Shown in pieces: positions 9,754 to 18,178 of a stretch of 64,000 nucleotides of DNA. Location of the stretch: contig JBCDIZ010000001.1 in NCBI GenBank assembly GCA_038748365.1, positions 248,001 to 312,000 on the forward strand, written 5' to 3'. Below the pieces are notes generated by a model that was not told the origin of the DNA, did not search any database, and worked only from the letters and a program-made list of their open reading frames with translations. The stretch comes from Alterisphingorhabdus sp038748365. Its GTDB lineage: Bacteria; Pseudomonadota; Alphaproteobacteria; Sphingomonadales; Sphingomonadaceae. The position numbers and the translations under genes are program-made. Every line of letters starts with the position of its first letter. The stretch's first letter is position 1.

Positions 9754-9888
9754 CCTCCCCGCTTGCGGGGATGGGAACCGCTGAAAGCGGTGGAGGGGGC
9801 CGGCCGTTAGACGTGGCGCAAGTGGAAATCCCCCTCCGACCCGCCTTCGCTTAAGCTACGGCGCGCCACCTCCCCGCAAGCGGGGAGG
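9754..9888. repeat. Palindromic intergenic repeat A
   Basis: Ends are perfect 17-base inverted repeats: 9754-9770 (CCTCCCCGCTTGCGGGG) and 9872-9888. Each end is also a small hairpin with a 2-base loop. Inner arms rich in GGTGGAGGGGG and CCCCCTCCGAC can pair imperfectly. It lies between the convergent ends of tal and the LpoA-like gene and would form a cruciform or a bidirectional terminator. The same architecture occurs at 28614, 59353 and 17250. Confidence 0.85.
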
Positions 9889-9899
9889 ATTATATTTCA

Positions 9900-11087
9900 T
9901 CAATCCTCAAAAGACCGTGGCGCTGCTGAAATAATCGCAATGCCGCTGGTGCGGACTTCCTGCACTTCCAACGCGCGCTCGGCTATGCCTGAGCGGCCAA
10001 AGCGGAAAGCTCCGTCAAGACCGACAAAACCGCCGCTTTCACGCAACTGATCGACGGGGAAGTTGCTGCCCATGGGCCAATTGCGCGCAACGCGATAGGT
10101 GAGCAGCACGCTGTCATAGCCAAGACTGGATAGGCGGAACGGGCTTTCGCCGAAGCGCTGGCGATATTTTTCCGCATATTGCTGGTACAGTTCATCGGAG
10201 ACACTGGCGAACCAGGCGCCGCGTATCGAGGGCGAACCGCTGAGTGTTTTGTCCGTATTCCACAATTCGGTCCCCAATATCCGCGCCGATGTGGCGCCGC
10301 TATTGCGGACCATCGGAATGGCGCGAATGGCGGTCTGGCCATTATCCGCAATTAGCAACGCATCATAATCGCCAACTTCGGACAGGCTATTCACCGCACT
10401 CTGCAGCGAACTTGCAGAACGATTGTAATTTTCCAGACGCACCACACTGCCGCCGGCATTTCGCACTGCGTTTAGTAGCGATGACGAGGCGCGCTGGCCA
10501 TAAACGCCATTGGGCACCAGTCCGGCAAAGCGGCTCATCCCCTGCGCACGGGCATAGCGCACCACACGCTCAATCGACTGGTCGGGCACAAAGCCCATAA
10601 TAAACACCATGTCGCTGGCGATGCTTACATCGTTAGAATAGCTGATAATCGGTACATTGGCGGGTGTCGCAACATTGGCGGCGGCGCGAACATTGTCGCT
10701 GAGCAACGGGCCGAGAATGAGCTTATTGCCATCGGTAATCGCCTGTTGAGCGGCGGCGGTGGCGCCCTGGGCGGTGTCATAGCGGGTGATACGGATATTC
10801 TGCGCACCGGTATCGAGCAACGCCTGAGTCGTAGCGTTGGCGATAGAGGTGCCAATAGCGGCATTGCTGCCCGAAAGCGGCAACAACAGTGCGATTTTGT
10901 GGCGCTGGTCGTCTGAGGCGACGACATCATCAATCGGGCCTTGCGGGGTCGTATCTGGCTGGGTCGTCTCGGGTGGAGGCGTTGGATCTGCGCCCTTGGG
11001 CAGCAGGGTTTCACAGCCGGTGAGTACCATCAGCATGGCAGCGGCCACCGCTACCTGAATTTTCTTAGGCAAAAACCCCGTCTTCAC
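9900..11087 (-). CDS. LpoA-like penicillin-binding protein activator lipoprotein
   Basis: 395 aa from a GTG at 11087, preferred over ATG 11114 because AGGGGAAGGAAG lies just upstream of it and a compact lipoprotein signal follows. The lipobox is LTGC with the acylated Cys at residue 25. After a Pro/Thr-rich linker comes a periplasmic-binding-protein fold of the LpoA C-terminal/ABC substrate-binding type (IALLLPLSG near the start). The family stimulates peptidoglycan synthases from the outer membrane. It is divergent from rsmI with yraN following rsmI, echoing the E. coli rsmI-lpoA-yraN neighbourhood. The partner PBP is not shown by the sequence, and a substrate-binding role remains possible. 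Confidence 0.87.
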   Translation of the reverse strand: MKTGFLPKKIQVAVAAAMLMVLTGCETLLPKGADPTPPPETTQPDTTPQGPIDDVVASDDQRHKIALLLPLSGSNAAIGTSIANATTQALLDTGAQNIRITRYDTAQGATAAAQQAITDGNKLILGPLLSDNVRAAANVATPANVPIISYSNDVSIASDMVFIMGFVPDQSIERVVRYARAQGMSRFAGLVPNGVYGQRASSSLLNAVRNAGGSVVRLENYNRSASSLQSAVNSLSEVGDYDALLIADNGQTAIRAIPMVRNSGATSARILGTELWNTDKTLSGSPSIRGAWFASVSDELYQQYAEKYRQRFGESPFRLSSLGYDSVLLTYRVARNWPMGSNFPVDQLRESGGFVGLDGAFRFGRSGIAERALEVQEVRTSGIAIISAAPRSFED

Positions 11088-11126
11088 TTGTCGCTTCCTT
11101 CCCCTATGGTCCATGGTGCCGTGTCT

Positions 11127-11969
11127 ATGACTCAGTCACTTGAACATGGCCTGTATATCGTCGCCACGCCAATCGGCAACCTTGGCGATATAACTTTACG
11201 TGCGATTGAGATTTTACGCGCTGTTGATGCCGTCGCCTGCGAGGACAGTCGGGTGACCGGCAAGCTGCTCAACCATATTGAAGCTAACGTACCAATGCTG
11301 CGCTATAATGACCATAGCAGCGCAAAAGATCGTGCTGCGCTGATCGAGAAAGCGCAACATAGCGCGGTAGCACTGGTAAGCGATGCGGGGACGCCGATGA
11401 TCTCTGACCCCGGCTATAAGCTGGTGCGTGAGGCCCGAGAGGCGGGGGTGGCTATTCATACGTTGCCCGGTGCCAGTGCTGCGATTGCGGCGCTGACATT
11501 GGCGGGATTGCCGACCGACCGGTTTCTGTTTGCAGGCTTTCTTCCTGCCAAGGCTCAGGCGCGATTGCAGGCTTTGAAGGAATTGGGGGCGGTGCCAGCA
11601 ACTCTGGTTCTTTATGAAAGTGGCCCACGTCTGGTGGCGATGCTGGAGGCTATTCACAGTCTATGGCCGCAGCGCGAAGTTTCGGTGGTGCGGGAGATTT
11701 CCAAGCGCTTTGAGGAAGCGCGCAATAGCAGCGGTGAGGAACTGGCAGCGCATTATCGCGAGACTCCGGCCAAAGGCGAGATTGTGCTGGTGATCGCGCC
11801 ACCTGTCGCCGAGGCGGTCGAAATGGATGACTCGGTTGTGGCCGATGCCTTGGCCGAAGCGTTGGAGGATATGCCTGTCAGCAAAGCCGCCGGAACCGTA
11901 GCCAAGCGCTTCGGGCTGGATCGCAAGGCGCTGTATCAAAAGGCGCTGGATATCAAAGCCGATGGCTAA
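11127..11969 (+). CDS. rsmI: 16S rRNA (cytidine(1402)-2'-O)-methyltransferase
   Basis: 280-aa SAM-dependent methyltransferase that methylates the ribose of C1402 in the 16S decoding centre. The N-terminal GLYIVATPIGNLGD is the family signature; VALVSDAGTPMISDPG and PGASA are further tetrapyrrole-methylase-fold motifs. The start at 11127 puts seven residues before the conserved block; an in-frame ATG at 11106 is possible and neither has a clear Shine-Dalgarno. Its 3' end overlaps yraN by 8 bases, so the two are translationally coupled. The divergent promoter is shared with the LpoA-like gene. Confidence 0.95.
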   Translation: MTQSLEHGLYIVATPIGNLGDITLRAIEILRAVDAVACEDSRVTGKLLNHIEANVPMLRYNDHSSAKDRAALIEKAQHSAVALVSDAGTPMISDPGYKLVREAREAGVAIHTLPGASAAIAALTLAGLPTDRFLFAGFLPAKAQARLQALKELGAVPATLVLYESGPRLVAMLEAIHSLWPQREVSVVREISKRFEEARNSSGEELAAHYRETPAKGEIVLVIAPPVAEAVEMDDSVVADALAEALEDMPVSKAAGTVAKRFGLDRKALYQKALDIKADG

Positions 11970-12330
11970 GCTCTCGCGCGCTGAGGCGGAGAAGCAGGGC
12001 CGCCGCGCCGAAACGCTGGCCGCATGGTATCTGCGGCTGAAAGGCTGGCGGATATTAGCAACACGGTTGAAAACGCCGCGCGGTGAGATTGATCTGGTCG
12101 CCAAACGCGGCAGGACCGTTGCTTTTGTCGAGGTCAAGCATCGCCAAACCGCCGCCGATCTCGACCATGCGCTCGATAAAAGGCGGCTTCAGCGCGTGGC
12201 TGCGGCCACCGAAAGTGTGGCGCATATCTATGCTTCTGATCAGGATAGTATTTCCATAGACGCCATATTGGTTGCGCCGGGGCGCTGGCCACACCATTTA
12301 GCCAATATCTGGCATGACCAGATGGGATAA
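11962..12330 (+). CDS. YraN family (UPF0102) endonuclease-like protein
   Basis: 122 aa. It carries the family pattern AExxAAWYLRLKGW, then GEIDLVAKRG and VAFVEVKHRQ, which form the D-(E/V)xK-type active site of a restriction-endonuclease-like fold. The usual role is thought to lie in DNA processing, but no firm biochemical function is established for the family. It overlaps rsmI by 8 bases and is followed 21 bases later by gshB, so the three form one transcription unit. Length is typical. Confidence 0.92.
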   Translation: MAKLSRAEAEKQGRRAETLAAWYLRLKGWRILATRLKTPRGEIDLVAKRGRTVAFVEVKHRQTAADLDHALDKRRLQRVAAATESVAHIYASDQDSISIDAILVAPGRWPHHLANIWHDQMG

Positions 12331-12351
12331 TCTCGCGCAGAAAGGAATCGC

Positions 12352-13314
12352 ATGAGCCTCAAGGTCGCCGTCCAGATGGACCCGATGGAAAGCGTCAATA
12401 TCGATGGAGATTCCAGCTTCGCCCTTATGCTGTCGGCCCAGAAGCGTGGGCATAGCCTGTTCCATTATGATGTCACGACGCTGACCTGGGAGGCCGGACC
12501 AGAAGGCGGCGAACGCCTGATCTGCAAAGCGCATCCGGTGACGGTACAGCCGGTAAAGGGCGATCATTACAGTTTTGGCGATCCCGTCACGCTCGACCTT
12601 GGCCGCGATACCGATGTCATCCTGATGCGGCAGGACCCGCCTTTTGATCTCGGCTATATCACTGCCACCCATCTGCTTGAACGGCTCGAAAGGCAGACTC
12701 TTGTGGTCAATGATCCGGTCTCAGTGCGCAATGCGCCGGAAAAGGTCTTTGTCCTCGATTATGCCCGCTATATGCCGCCGACGATCATCACGCGCTCGCT
12801 CGATGATGTGCGTGATTTCCAGAAACGCCATGGCGCGCTGGTGATCAAACCGCTGCACGGCAATGGCGGCAAGGCGATTTTCAAGATTGATGCCGATGGC
12901 GGCAATCTCTCGGCGCTGATGGAGATGTTCAACCAGACCTGGCCCGAACCGCATATGGTCCAGCCCTTTCTCCCTGAAGTGGCCAAGGGCGACAAACGCA
13001 TCGTGCTGGTCGATGGCGAGGTCGTTGGCGCAATCAACCGCAAGCCGGGCGAAGGCGAATTCCGCTCAAATCTCGCCCAGGGCGGCTACGCCGAGGCGAC
13101 CGAACTGACACCACGCGAAAAGGAAATCTGCGATGCCATGGGCCCGGAACTGAAGAAACGCGGGCTGATATTTGTCGGTATCGATGTGATTGGCGGCGAA
13201 TGGCTGACCGAGATCAATGTGACCTCACCGACGGGTATCGTTGCTATCGATACGTTTAATAATAGCGATGTTGCGGGCAAGATATGGGATACGATTGAGG
13301 GGCGGTTGGGGTAG
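12352..13314 (+). CDS. gshB: Glutathione synthetase
   Basis: 320-aa ATP-grasp ligase joining gamma-glutamylcysteine and glycine. The N-terminus KVAVQMDPMESVNIDGDSS is typical of GshB; the ATP-grasp glycine loop KPLHGNGG and the C-terminal INVTSPTG metal/ATP site are intact. The ATG follows AGAAAGGAATCGC, a good ribosome binding site. It ends the rsmI-yraN-gshB unit. A glutathione-dependent peroxiredoxin-type gene (45706) and a Kef-type antiporter (33553) elsewhere in the window are plausible downstream users of glutathione, which is inference. Confidence 0.97.
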   Translation: MSLKVAVQMDPMESVNIDGDSSFALMLSAQKRGHSLFHYDVTTLTWEAGPEGGERLICKAHPVTVQPVKGDHYSFGDPVTLDLGRDTDVILMRQDPPFDLGYITATHLLERLERQTLVVNDPVSVRNAPEKVFVLDYARYMPPTIITRSLDDVRDFQKRHGALVIKPLHGNGGKAIFKIDADGGNLSALMEMFNQTWPEPHMVQPFLPEVAKGDKRIVLVDGEVVGAINRKPGEGEFRSNLAQGGYAEATELTPREKEICDAMGPELKKRGLIFVGIDVIGGEWLTEINVTSPTGIVAIDTFNNSDVAGKIWDTIEGRLG

Positions 13315-13319
13315 CAAGT

Positions 13320-13898
13320 TTGGCTAAGGCAAAAGATAACACACGACGACGTTTTCAGACTGAGGATGATGCTCGAGAGTATATTTTGGAGAAGCTCAGC
13401 GAGTATTTTTCCATTGTTGAGGAAGTGACCGCTGAAGGGCCAGAAGGCGACAAGTTTTTAATCGATGCTTTGTGCCAGTGTCGTGATACCGGATGGTATA
13501 TCGGTTTAGAAATCAAGAGATCGCATTTGTATAAAAGCGAGTTCTCTAAAGCGATGAGACAGGCGATTCATTACAGATTATCTAGAATAAATGACAAACG
13601 GGTTCCTGAACTCGAAGCGCAGCAACTTCCAACTGTTGCTTTGTTTCCAGACTGGATGGGTAAACATGATGAAGATGATGTATCCTACGCTCAGGAAGCA
13701 GAAGGAATGCGGTTGGTAGGCGCACAGATAAGGGTAAGTACATTCCGCGAGAATAATCTAGGAAATTTAGTTCTAATTGGAGGACAAGGAGCGATTTGGT
13801 ATTCTGAGACTGGTTGGACTGGTAACGCGAAAGGATGGTTGTTTGGTAAACGTGGTTTTGCTTCAACTCGCAGAAAAGACTTTGGCAAAACCTCATAG
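13320..13898 (+). CDS. Orphan PD-(D/E)XK-like protein of unknown function
   Basis: 192 aa starting at TTG 13320, five bases after gshB. I do not recognise a named family. Visible: basic N-terminus, a helix about 15-35, then Asp49 (FLIDAL), Glu64-x-Lys66 (GLEIKR) after strand-like segments, and Gln81 in a following helix, the arrangement of a PD-(D/E)XK nuclease core. The C-terminus is basic (KRGFASTRRKDF). Its base composition is clearly more AT-rich than the neighbouring genes and codon use differs, suggesting acquisition by transfer. It ends 9 bases from the xerC stop on the other strand. The TTG start has no strong Shine-Dalgarno, so the N-terminus is uncertain. Confidence 0.7.
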   Translation: MAKAKDNTRRRFQTEDDAREYILEKLSEYFSIVEEVTAEGPEGDKFLIDALCQCRDTGWYIGLEIKRSHLYKSEFSKAMRQAIHYRLSRINDKRVPELEAQQLPTVALFPDWMGKHDEDDVSYAQEAEGMRLVGAQIRVSTFRENNLGNLVLIGGQGAIWYSETGWTGNAKGWLFGKRGFASTRRKDFGKTS

Positions 13899-13907
13899 TT
13901 AAATAAA

Positions 13908-14798
13908 TCATGCCCGAGGATGCGCCTTGTCGTAAATATCCATCAGCTGCGCCGCATCGACTTGCGTATAAATCTGGGTTGAGCTGAGGCTTGCATGGCC
14001 GAGCAATTCCTGCAGGCTGCGTAAGTCTGCGCCGCCACCAAGCAGGTGCGTCGCAAAGCTGTGGCGCAGTGCGTGGGGGGTGGCGCTGTCGGGCAGGTTG
14101 AGTGCGGCGCGGGCGCGTTGCACGGCGCGGCGGACCATCGCGGGATCAAGCCTGCCACCGCGAACGCCGCGGAATAGTGGTTCCTCTGCGGCTTTGCCCC
14201 ATGGTGACAGTGCGGCATAGTCATTCACCGCCTTCGCGACTTGTGGCAGGATCGGGACAATGCGCTCCTTATTGCCCTTGCCGATGATCCGCAGCGTCTC
14301 GCCCATGGGCAGCACCCCGGCATTTAGTCCCAGCGCCTCGCCGATGCGCAGACCTGCGCCATAGAGAAGCAACAGCACCGCCCAGTCGCGCGCGGCGATC
14401 CACGCTTCGGTTGCTTCTTCTGACACGGTTTCCGCCAGCGCAATCGCGGCATCGGCTTCAATTGCGCGGGGCAAGGTGCGTTTGAGACGCGGGCCGCGGG
14501 GCATTGGGGCAATCTCGCTGCGGCCAGCCTGTTCGGCGGCATAGCGGATCAGCTGCCGGATTACCGACAGTTCGCGGGCAATGCTGCGATTGGACAGGCC
14601 ATCGGCGCGGCGCGCGGCCAGATGGCTGCGAATATCGCGCGAACCGAGATCAGCAATTGCGGCCCAGCTGGTGCATTGCGGCAATGCCTCGAGCAAGCGC
14701 GCCGCCGTGGTTTCATAAGCACGCACCGTATTGGGCGAATAGCGCTTCGCCTGCTCCAGATGCTGATGCCATGCGGCAAGGATCGCCTGTCGGTCCAT
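13908..14798 (-). CDS. xerC: Tyrosine recombinase XerC
   Basis: 296-aa site-specific recombinase that with XerD resolves chromosome dimers at dif. Catalytic residues are all present: Arg151 (GLRIGE), Lys174 (GKGNKER), His242 and Arg245 (PHALRHSF), His268 (LGHAS) and nucleophile Tyr277 (TQIYTQ). N-terminal SAM-like DNA-binding domain about 1-90. Assigned XerC rather than XerD because of its position after hemW and because a better XerD candidate lies at 39399. It starts 9 bases after hemW ends, so they are likely co-transcribed. No mobile-element features surround it. Confidence 0.92.
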   Translation of the reverse strand: MDRQAILAAWHQHLEQAKRYSPNTVRAYETTAARLLEALPQCTSWAAIADLGSRDIRSHLAARRADGLSNRSIARELSVIRQLIRYAAEQAGRSEIAPMPRGPRLKRTLPRAIEADAAIALAETVSEEATEAWIAARDWAVLLLLYGAGLRIGEALGLNAGVLPMGETLRIIGKGNKERIVPILPQVAKAVNDYAALSPWGKAAEEPLFRGVRGGRLDPAMVRRAVQRARAALNLPDSATPHALRHSFATHLLGGGADLRSLQELLGHASLSSTQIYTQVDAAQLMDIYDKAHPRA

Positions 14799-14807
14799 AG
14801 GGCGAGA

Positions 14808-15983
14808 TTAGCAGGCCGGGGCGGCTTCCTCAAATATCGCCAGTTCCGCGATAATCGCATCGAGCAATATATGCGCACTACGGGCAACGCGGATTTGGTC
14901 GGCATGGCACTCACACAGACCCATTTGTGTCAGCATATCCAGCTTCTGCCGGTTGATAATCGCCTCTCGTGGTAACCCGAAGCGCTCCGCCAGCGCCGCC
15001 AGATCAATACCTTCGGTCAACCGCAGTCCCATCATTAGCGCCTCGCTCGCCGATTCCTGCGCTTCGAGATGGCGGCTCATCTTGATGCCATGGCCATTGC
15101 GCGCCACGGCGGAGAGATAGTTTTCCGGCTTTTTATGCCGCTCGGTCGCCTCGTGGAGTCGTCGCCCATGCGCGCCGGGGCCTATGCCGATATAATCACC
15201 ATAGCGCCAATAGGTCAGGTTATGGCGGCTTTCCTGACCGGGTCGTGCATGGTTGCTGATCTCATAGGCGGGCAGGCCAGCCTTTCGGGTCATCTCATCG
15301 GTCAGCGCATAGAAATCCGCCGCGCGGTCGCCGTCCATCGGGTCAAATATCCCGCGCCGTACATCACTAGAAAAGCGGGTATTGGGTTCAATGGTCAGCT
15401 GATAGAGCGAGAGATGATCGGTGCCCTGGTGGAGAGCCTTGTCCAGCATGGCGCGCCAATCTTCGAGAGTCTGATCGGGCAGGGCATAGATCAGATCGAA
15501 CGAGACGCGGGTAAAATGCTGCTGTGCGGTTTTCAGTGCGGCCAGACCTTCCGCTGCGCCATGCGCGCGACCGAGAAACCGCAGCGCATCATCATCGAAG
15601 CTCTGCAAGCCGAGAGATACGCGGTTCACACCCGCCGCAGCGAGATCGGCAAAACGCGCCGCCTCGACCGAGGAGGGATTGGCCTCCAATGTGATTTCGA
15701 TATCCTCGGCAAAACCCCAATGCTCTTCAGCAGCGCCCAGCAACTTCGCCACCAATGCTGGCGGCATCAGCGAGGGCGTCCCGCCACCAAAGAATATCGA
15801 GTGCACCGGACGGCCTGCGGTCAACTCGGCCTCATACGCCATATCGGCGAGCAAAGCCTCAGCCCATGCAGCGTCATCAATCTCGGCGCGGACATGGCTG
15901 TTGAAGTCGCAATAGGGGCATTTGGAGACGCAGAACGGCCAATGAATATAGAGCGCCAGCCCCGTTTGCCGATTGTTCATCAT
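14808..15983 (-). CDS. hemW: Radical SAM heme chaperone HemW
   Basis: 391 aa from ATG 15983; the frame also allows ATG 16004, which abuts the divergent lipoprotein start, so the exact start is uncertain. The radical-SAM cluster motif HWPFCVSKCPYCDF gives Cys18, Cys22 and Cys25, and the extra cysteine position three residues on is Phe, the HemW pattern that separates it from true oxygen-independent coproporphyrinogen oxidase HemN. Further SAM-fold motifs: FFGGGTPS and GVNRVSLGLQSF. The C-terminal HemN domain is present. It inserts heme into respiratory enzymes. In relatives it directly follows rdgB; here a plus-strand lipoprotein gene sits between. Confidence 0.94.
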   Translation of the reverse strand: MMNNRQTGLALYIHWPFCVSKCPYCDFNSHVRAEIDDAAWAEALLADMAYEAELTAGRPVHSIFFGGGTPSLMPPALVAKLLGAAEEHWGFAEDIEITLEANPSSVEAARFADLAAAGVNRVSLGLQSFDDDALRFLGRAHGAAEGLAALKTAQQHFTRVSFDLIYALPDQTLEDWRAMLDKALHQGTDHLSLYQLTIEPNTRFSSDVRRGIFDPMDGDRAADFYALTDEMTRKAGLPAYEISNHARPGQESRHNLTYWRYGDYIGIGPGAHGRRLHEATERHKKPENYLSAVARNGHGIKMSRHLEAQESASEALMMGLRLTEGIDLAALAERFGLPREAIINRQKLDMLTQMGLCECHADQIRVARSAHILLDAIIAELAIFEEAAPAC

Positions 15984-16004
15984 TGTTCCGCTAGACCGTG
16001 CCAT

Positions 16005-16586
16005 ATGAACAAGGCCCTTATCCTGTTAATTGCGCTTTCGCCAGTGCTGTTGGGATGTATCCCGGCGGGTGAGGCGGATGCGGGCGCGCCGCCAAAAATC
16101 CAGTCCATATATGACGGCACACCAGTGCCGCGTGGTCAGGCACTGTTCCGCAAGGTGATGCTCGACAGTCAGAATAGAGCGCGGCGTGAGGTGGGGCTAG
16201 CCGCTTTGCAATGGGATGATGCCCTGGCCAGAGATGCTGCCACCTATGCGCGTGCCATGGCCAAAAGCGGCAAATTTGCCCATGATCCGCAAACCGATGT
16301 CGCCGTACGACAAGGTGAAAACCTTTGGATGGGGACACGGGATGCGTTCAGCTATGCCGAGATGTCCGGTGGCTGGATCGATGAAGACCGCTATTTCAAA
16401 AAAGGTGCATTTCCAGAATCGAGCACTACCGGCCGATGGAGCGATGTTGGCCATTATACCCAGATTATCTGGGCGACCACGACACATATGGGCTGCGCCA
16501 TCGCGTCCAATCGGAAAGACGATTATCTGGTGTGCCGCTATAGCCCGGCGGGTAATGTTGTAGGCCGCAATCCGTTAACCGGGTAA
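16005..16586 (+). CDS. CAP/SCP (PR-1) domain lipoprotein
   Basis: 193 aa from ATG 16005; a longer upstream reading frame is only the antisense of hemW. The lipoprotein signal MNKALILLIALSPVLLGC places the acylated Cys at 18. The rest is a CAP domain: NRARREVGLAALQWD, FAHDP, GENLW and the signature GHYTQIIWATTTHMGCA, with the His/Glu residues of the CAP cavity. Secreted bacterial CAP proteins have no single agreed function. It is divergent from hemW with starts touching, and convergent with rdgB, which it separates from hemW. Confidence 0.9.
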   Translation: MNKALILLIALSPVLLGCIPAGEADAGAPPKIQSIYDGTPVPRGQALFRKVMLDSQNRARREVGLAALQWDDALARDAATYARAMAKSGKFAHDPQTDVAVRQGENLWMGTRDAFSYAEMSGGWIDEDRYFKKGAFPESSTTGRWSDVGHYTQIIWATTTHMGCAIASNRKDDYLVCRYSPAGNVVGRNPLTG

Positions 16587-16594
16587 TCCCTGAA

Positions 16595-17233
16595 TCAGAG
16601 ACACGCCGCCTTCAGCTTGGTAAAAGCATCGGCGCGGTGGTCATGCTCCATTTTATGCTCAGGCCCTAGCTCGGCATAGGTCTGTGTCTCACCATTGGGT
16701 ACGAACACCGGATCATAGCCAAAGCCCAAAGTACCGCGGGGGGGCCATGTGAGTGTCCCATAAGCGCGCCCTTCAAATAGTTCATGATGGCCATCGGGCC
16801 AGACCAGCGCGAGGGTCGAGACGAAATAGGCGCTCCGGTCGGCATCGGGGCCTTGCTCGGCGAGTTTGCCCTCGACCTTGCCCATGGCGAGATACCAGTC
16901 GCGGCCTTTGCCGCCCAGCGCTTCAGCTTCAAACCATTGTTTCTCTGACCAGTCGGCAGTGTACACCCCCGGTGCGCCATCCAGAGCAGCGACGCAGAGC
17001 CCGCTATCGTCCGCCAGCGCGACGCAGCCGGTTGCTTCACAAGCGGCGCGCGCTTTGAGCAGCGCGTTTTCGGCAAAGGTCGTGCCGGTTTCCTCCGGCT
17101 CTGGTAATCCAAGGTCACCCGCCGCCTCGGTCTGCATGCCATAGGGGCCAAGCAGACCATCAATCTCGGCAAGTTTGCCTTTGTTGTGGGTTGCTATGAT
17201 CAAGCGGCCCGGTTCGAGTTTGCGGTGAGTCAT
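16595..17233 (-). CDS. rdgB: Non-canonical purine NTP pyrophosphatase (HAM1/RdgB)
   Basis: 212 aa from ATG 17233, selected because GAGGATC precedes it and the conserved start (LIIATHNKGKLAEI) follows; the open frame runs further upstream into repeat D. Motifs SGLCVAALDGAPGVYTADW and TLGFGYDPVFVP match the family. It hydrolyses ITP, dITP and XTP to monophosphates, keeping deaminated purines out of DNA and RNA. It lies downstream of rph on the same strand, the common alphaproteobacterial rph-rdgB-hemW order. Confidence 0.95.
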   Translation of the reverse strand: MTHRKLEPGRLIIATHNKGKLAEIDGLLGPYGMQTEAAGDLGLPEPEETGTTFAENALLKARAACEATGCVALADDSGLCVAALDGAPGVYTADWSEKQWFEAEALGGKGRDWYLAMGKVEGKLAEQGPDADRSAYFVSTLALVWPDGHHELFEGRAYGTLTWPPRGTLGFGYDPVFVPNGETQTYAELGPEHKMEHDHRADAFTKLKAACL

Positions 17234-17249
17234 ATGATCCTCATTTCTT

Positions 17250-17397
17250 CTCTCCCTTAAAGGGAGAGATAACGAGACTTGGCAGATTGTCTGCCTAGTC
17301 GCAGTAGAGAGGGTGTGAGGTTGTGTCGAAAGTCTGACTACAACCCCTCTCCCTTCGCCGCTTCGCGGCTCTTCCCTCTCCCTCAAAGGGGAGAGGG
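17250..17397. repeat. Palindromic intergenic repeat D
   Basis: Ends are CTCTCCC...GGGAGAG hairpins: 17250-17268 (CTCTCCCTTAAAGGGAGAG) and about 17374-17397. Internal arms AGAGAGGGTGTGAGGTTGT and ACAACCCCTCTCCC can pair across a short spacer. Architecture matches repeats A, B and C though the sequence is diverged. It sits between rph and rdgB, both on the minus strand, so it may lower rdgB expression or process the transcript. Confidence 0.75.
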
Positions 17398-17402
17398 GGG
17401 TC

Positions 17403-18116
17403 TTAGCTTACCGCCTTGTCCTGCGCCGCAAAGATGCCGTCACAGCCCATACGCGCCAGTCGCAGCAGCCGCAGCAGCGCTTCTTCATCATAGGTCGCGC
17501 CCTCGGCGGTGGCCTGCACCTCGGCGATATTGCCATCACCGATCAGCACGAAATTGGCGTCGGCATCGGCATTGCTGTCCTCATCATAATCCAGATCAAG
17601 CACCGGCGTGCCCTGATAGACGCCGCAGCTGATCGCTGCGACCTTTTGGGTGATCGGGTCTTCGCTGATCAGTTTTTGCTCGAGCAGCGTGTTGACCGCA
17701 AGCCGCAGCGCGACCCAGGCACCGCTGATGCTCGCGGTGCGGGTGCCGCCATCGGCCTGGATGACATCGCAATCGAGGGTAATCTGGCGCTCGCCCAGCT
17801 TTGTCAGGTCCACCACCGCGCGCAACGAGCGTCCGATCAGCCGCTGAATCTCCTGCGTCCGGCCCGATTGCTTACCACGCGCCGCCTCTCGGCTGCCACG
17901 CGTATGGGTAGCGCGGGGTAGCATCGAATATTCACCCGTGACCCAGCCTTCACCCTTGCCGCGCAGCCATGGCGGCAGGCGTTCCTCGATACTGGCGGTG
18001 CACAGCACCCGGGTATCGCCAAAGCTGATCAGGCAGGAGCCTTCGGCATGTTTGGTGAAACCGGTTTCGATAGTGATAGCGCGCATTTCGTCCGGCGCGC
18101 GGCCCGATGGACGCAT
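17403..18116 (-). CDS. rph: Ribonuclease PH
   Basis: 237 aa from ATG 18116, chosen for the AGGAGAATCACTT ribosome binding site and the conserved N-terminus MRPSGR. Phosphorolytic 3'-5' exonuclease that trims tRNA 3' ends. Motifs FGDTRVLCTASI, SMLPRATHTR and VDLTKLGERQITLDCDVIQADGGTRTA are the family core with phosphate-binding residues. Divergent from hrcA; the 98 bases between contain the sigma32-like promoter of hrcA. Confidence 0.96.
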   Translation of the reverse strand: MRPSGRAPDEMRAITIETGFTKHAEGSCLISFGDTRVLCTASIEERLPPWLRGKGEGWVTGEYSMLPRATHTRGSREAARGKQSGRTQEIQRLIGRSLRAVVDLTKLGERQITLDCDVIQADGGTRTASISGAWVALRLAVNTLLEQKLISEDPITQKVAAISCGVYQGTPVLDLDYDEDSNADADANFVLIGDGNIAEVQATAEGATYDEEALLRLLRLARMGCDGIFAAQDKAVS

Positions 18117-18178
18117 AAGTGATTCTCCTGTGGCTTGTCCCTTGGCGCAATAGCCTTGGCGGGCAGTTTTGCAACAGC

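Noticed and set aside
13908..14798. xerC as a phage or integron integrase
   Set aside because: It sits in the normal hemW-xerC context with a matching xerD elsewhere and no attachment sites or cassettes.
15069..16004. Long plus-strand open frame upstream of the CAP lipoprotein
   Set aside because: It is antisense to hemW. The real gene starts at 16005 with a lipoprotein signal; the upstream translation has no domain-like sequence.
17250..17397. Palindromic repeats as a CRISPR array
   Set aside because: There is a single pair of inverted ends, not a series of direct repeats with spacers, and no cas gene is present.
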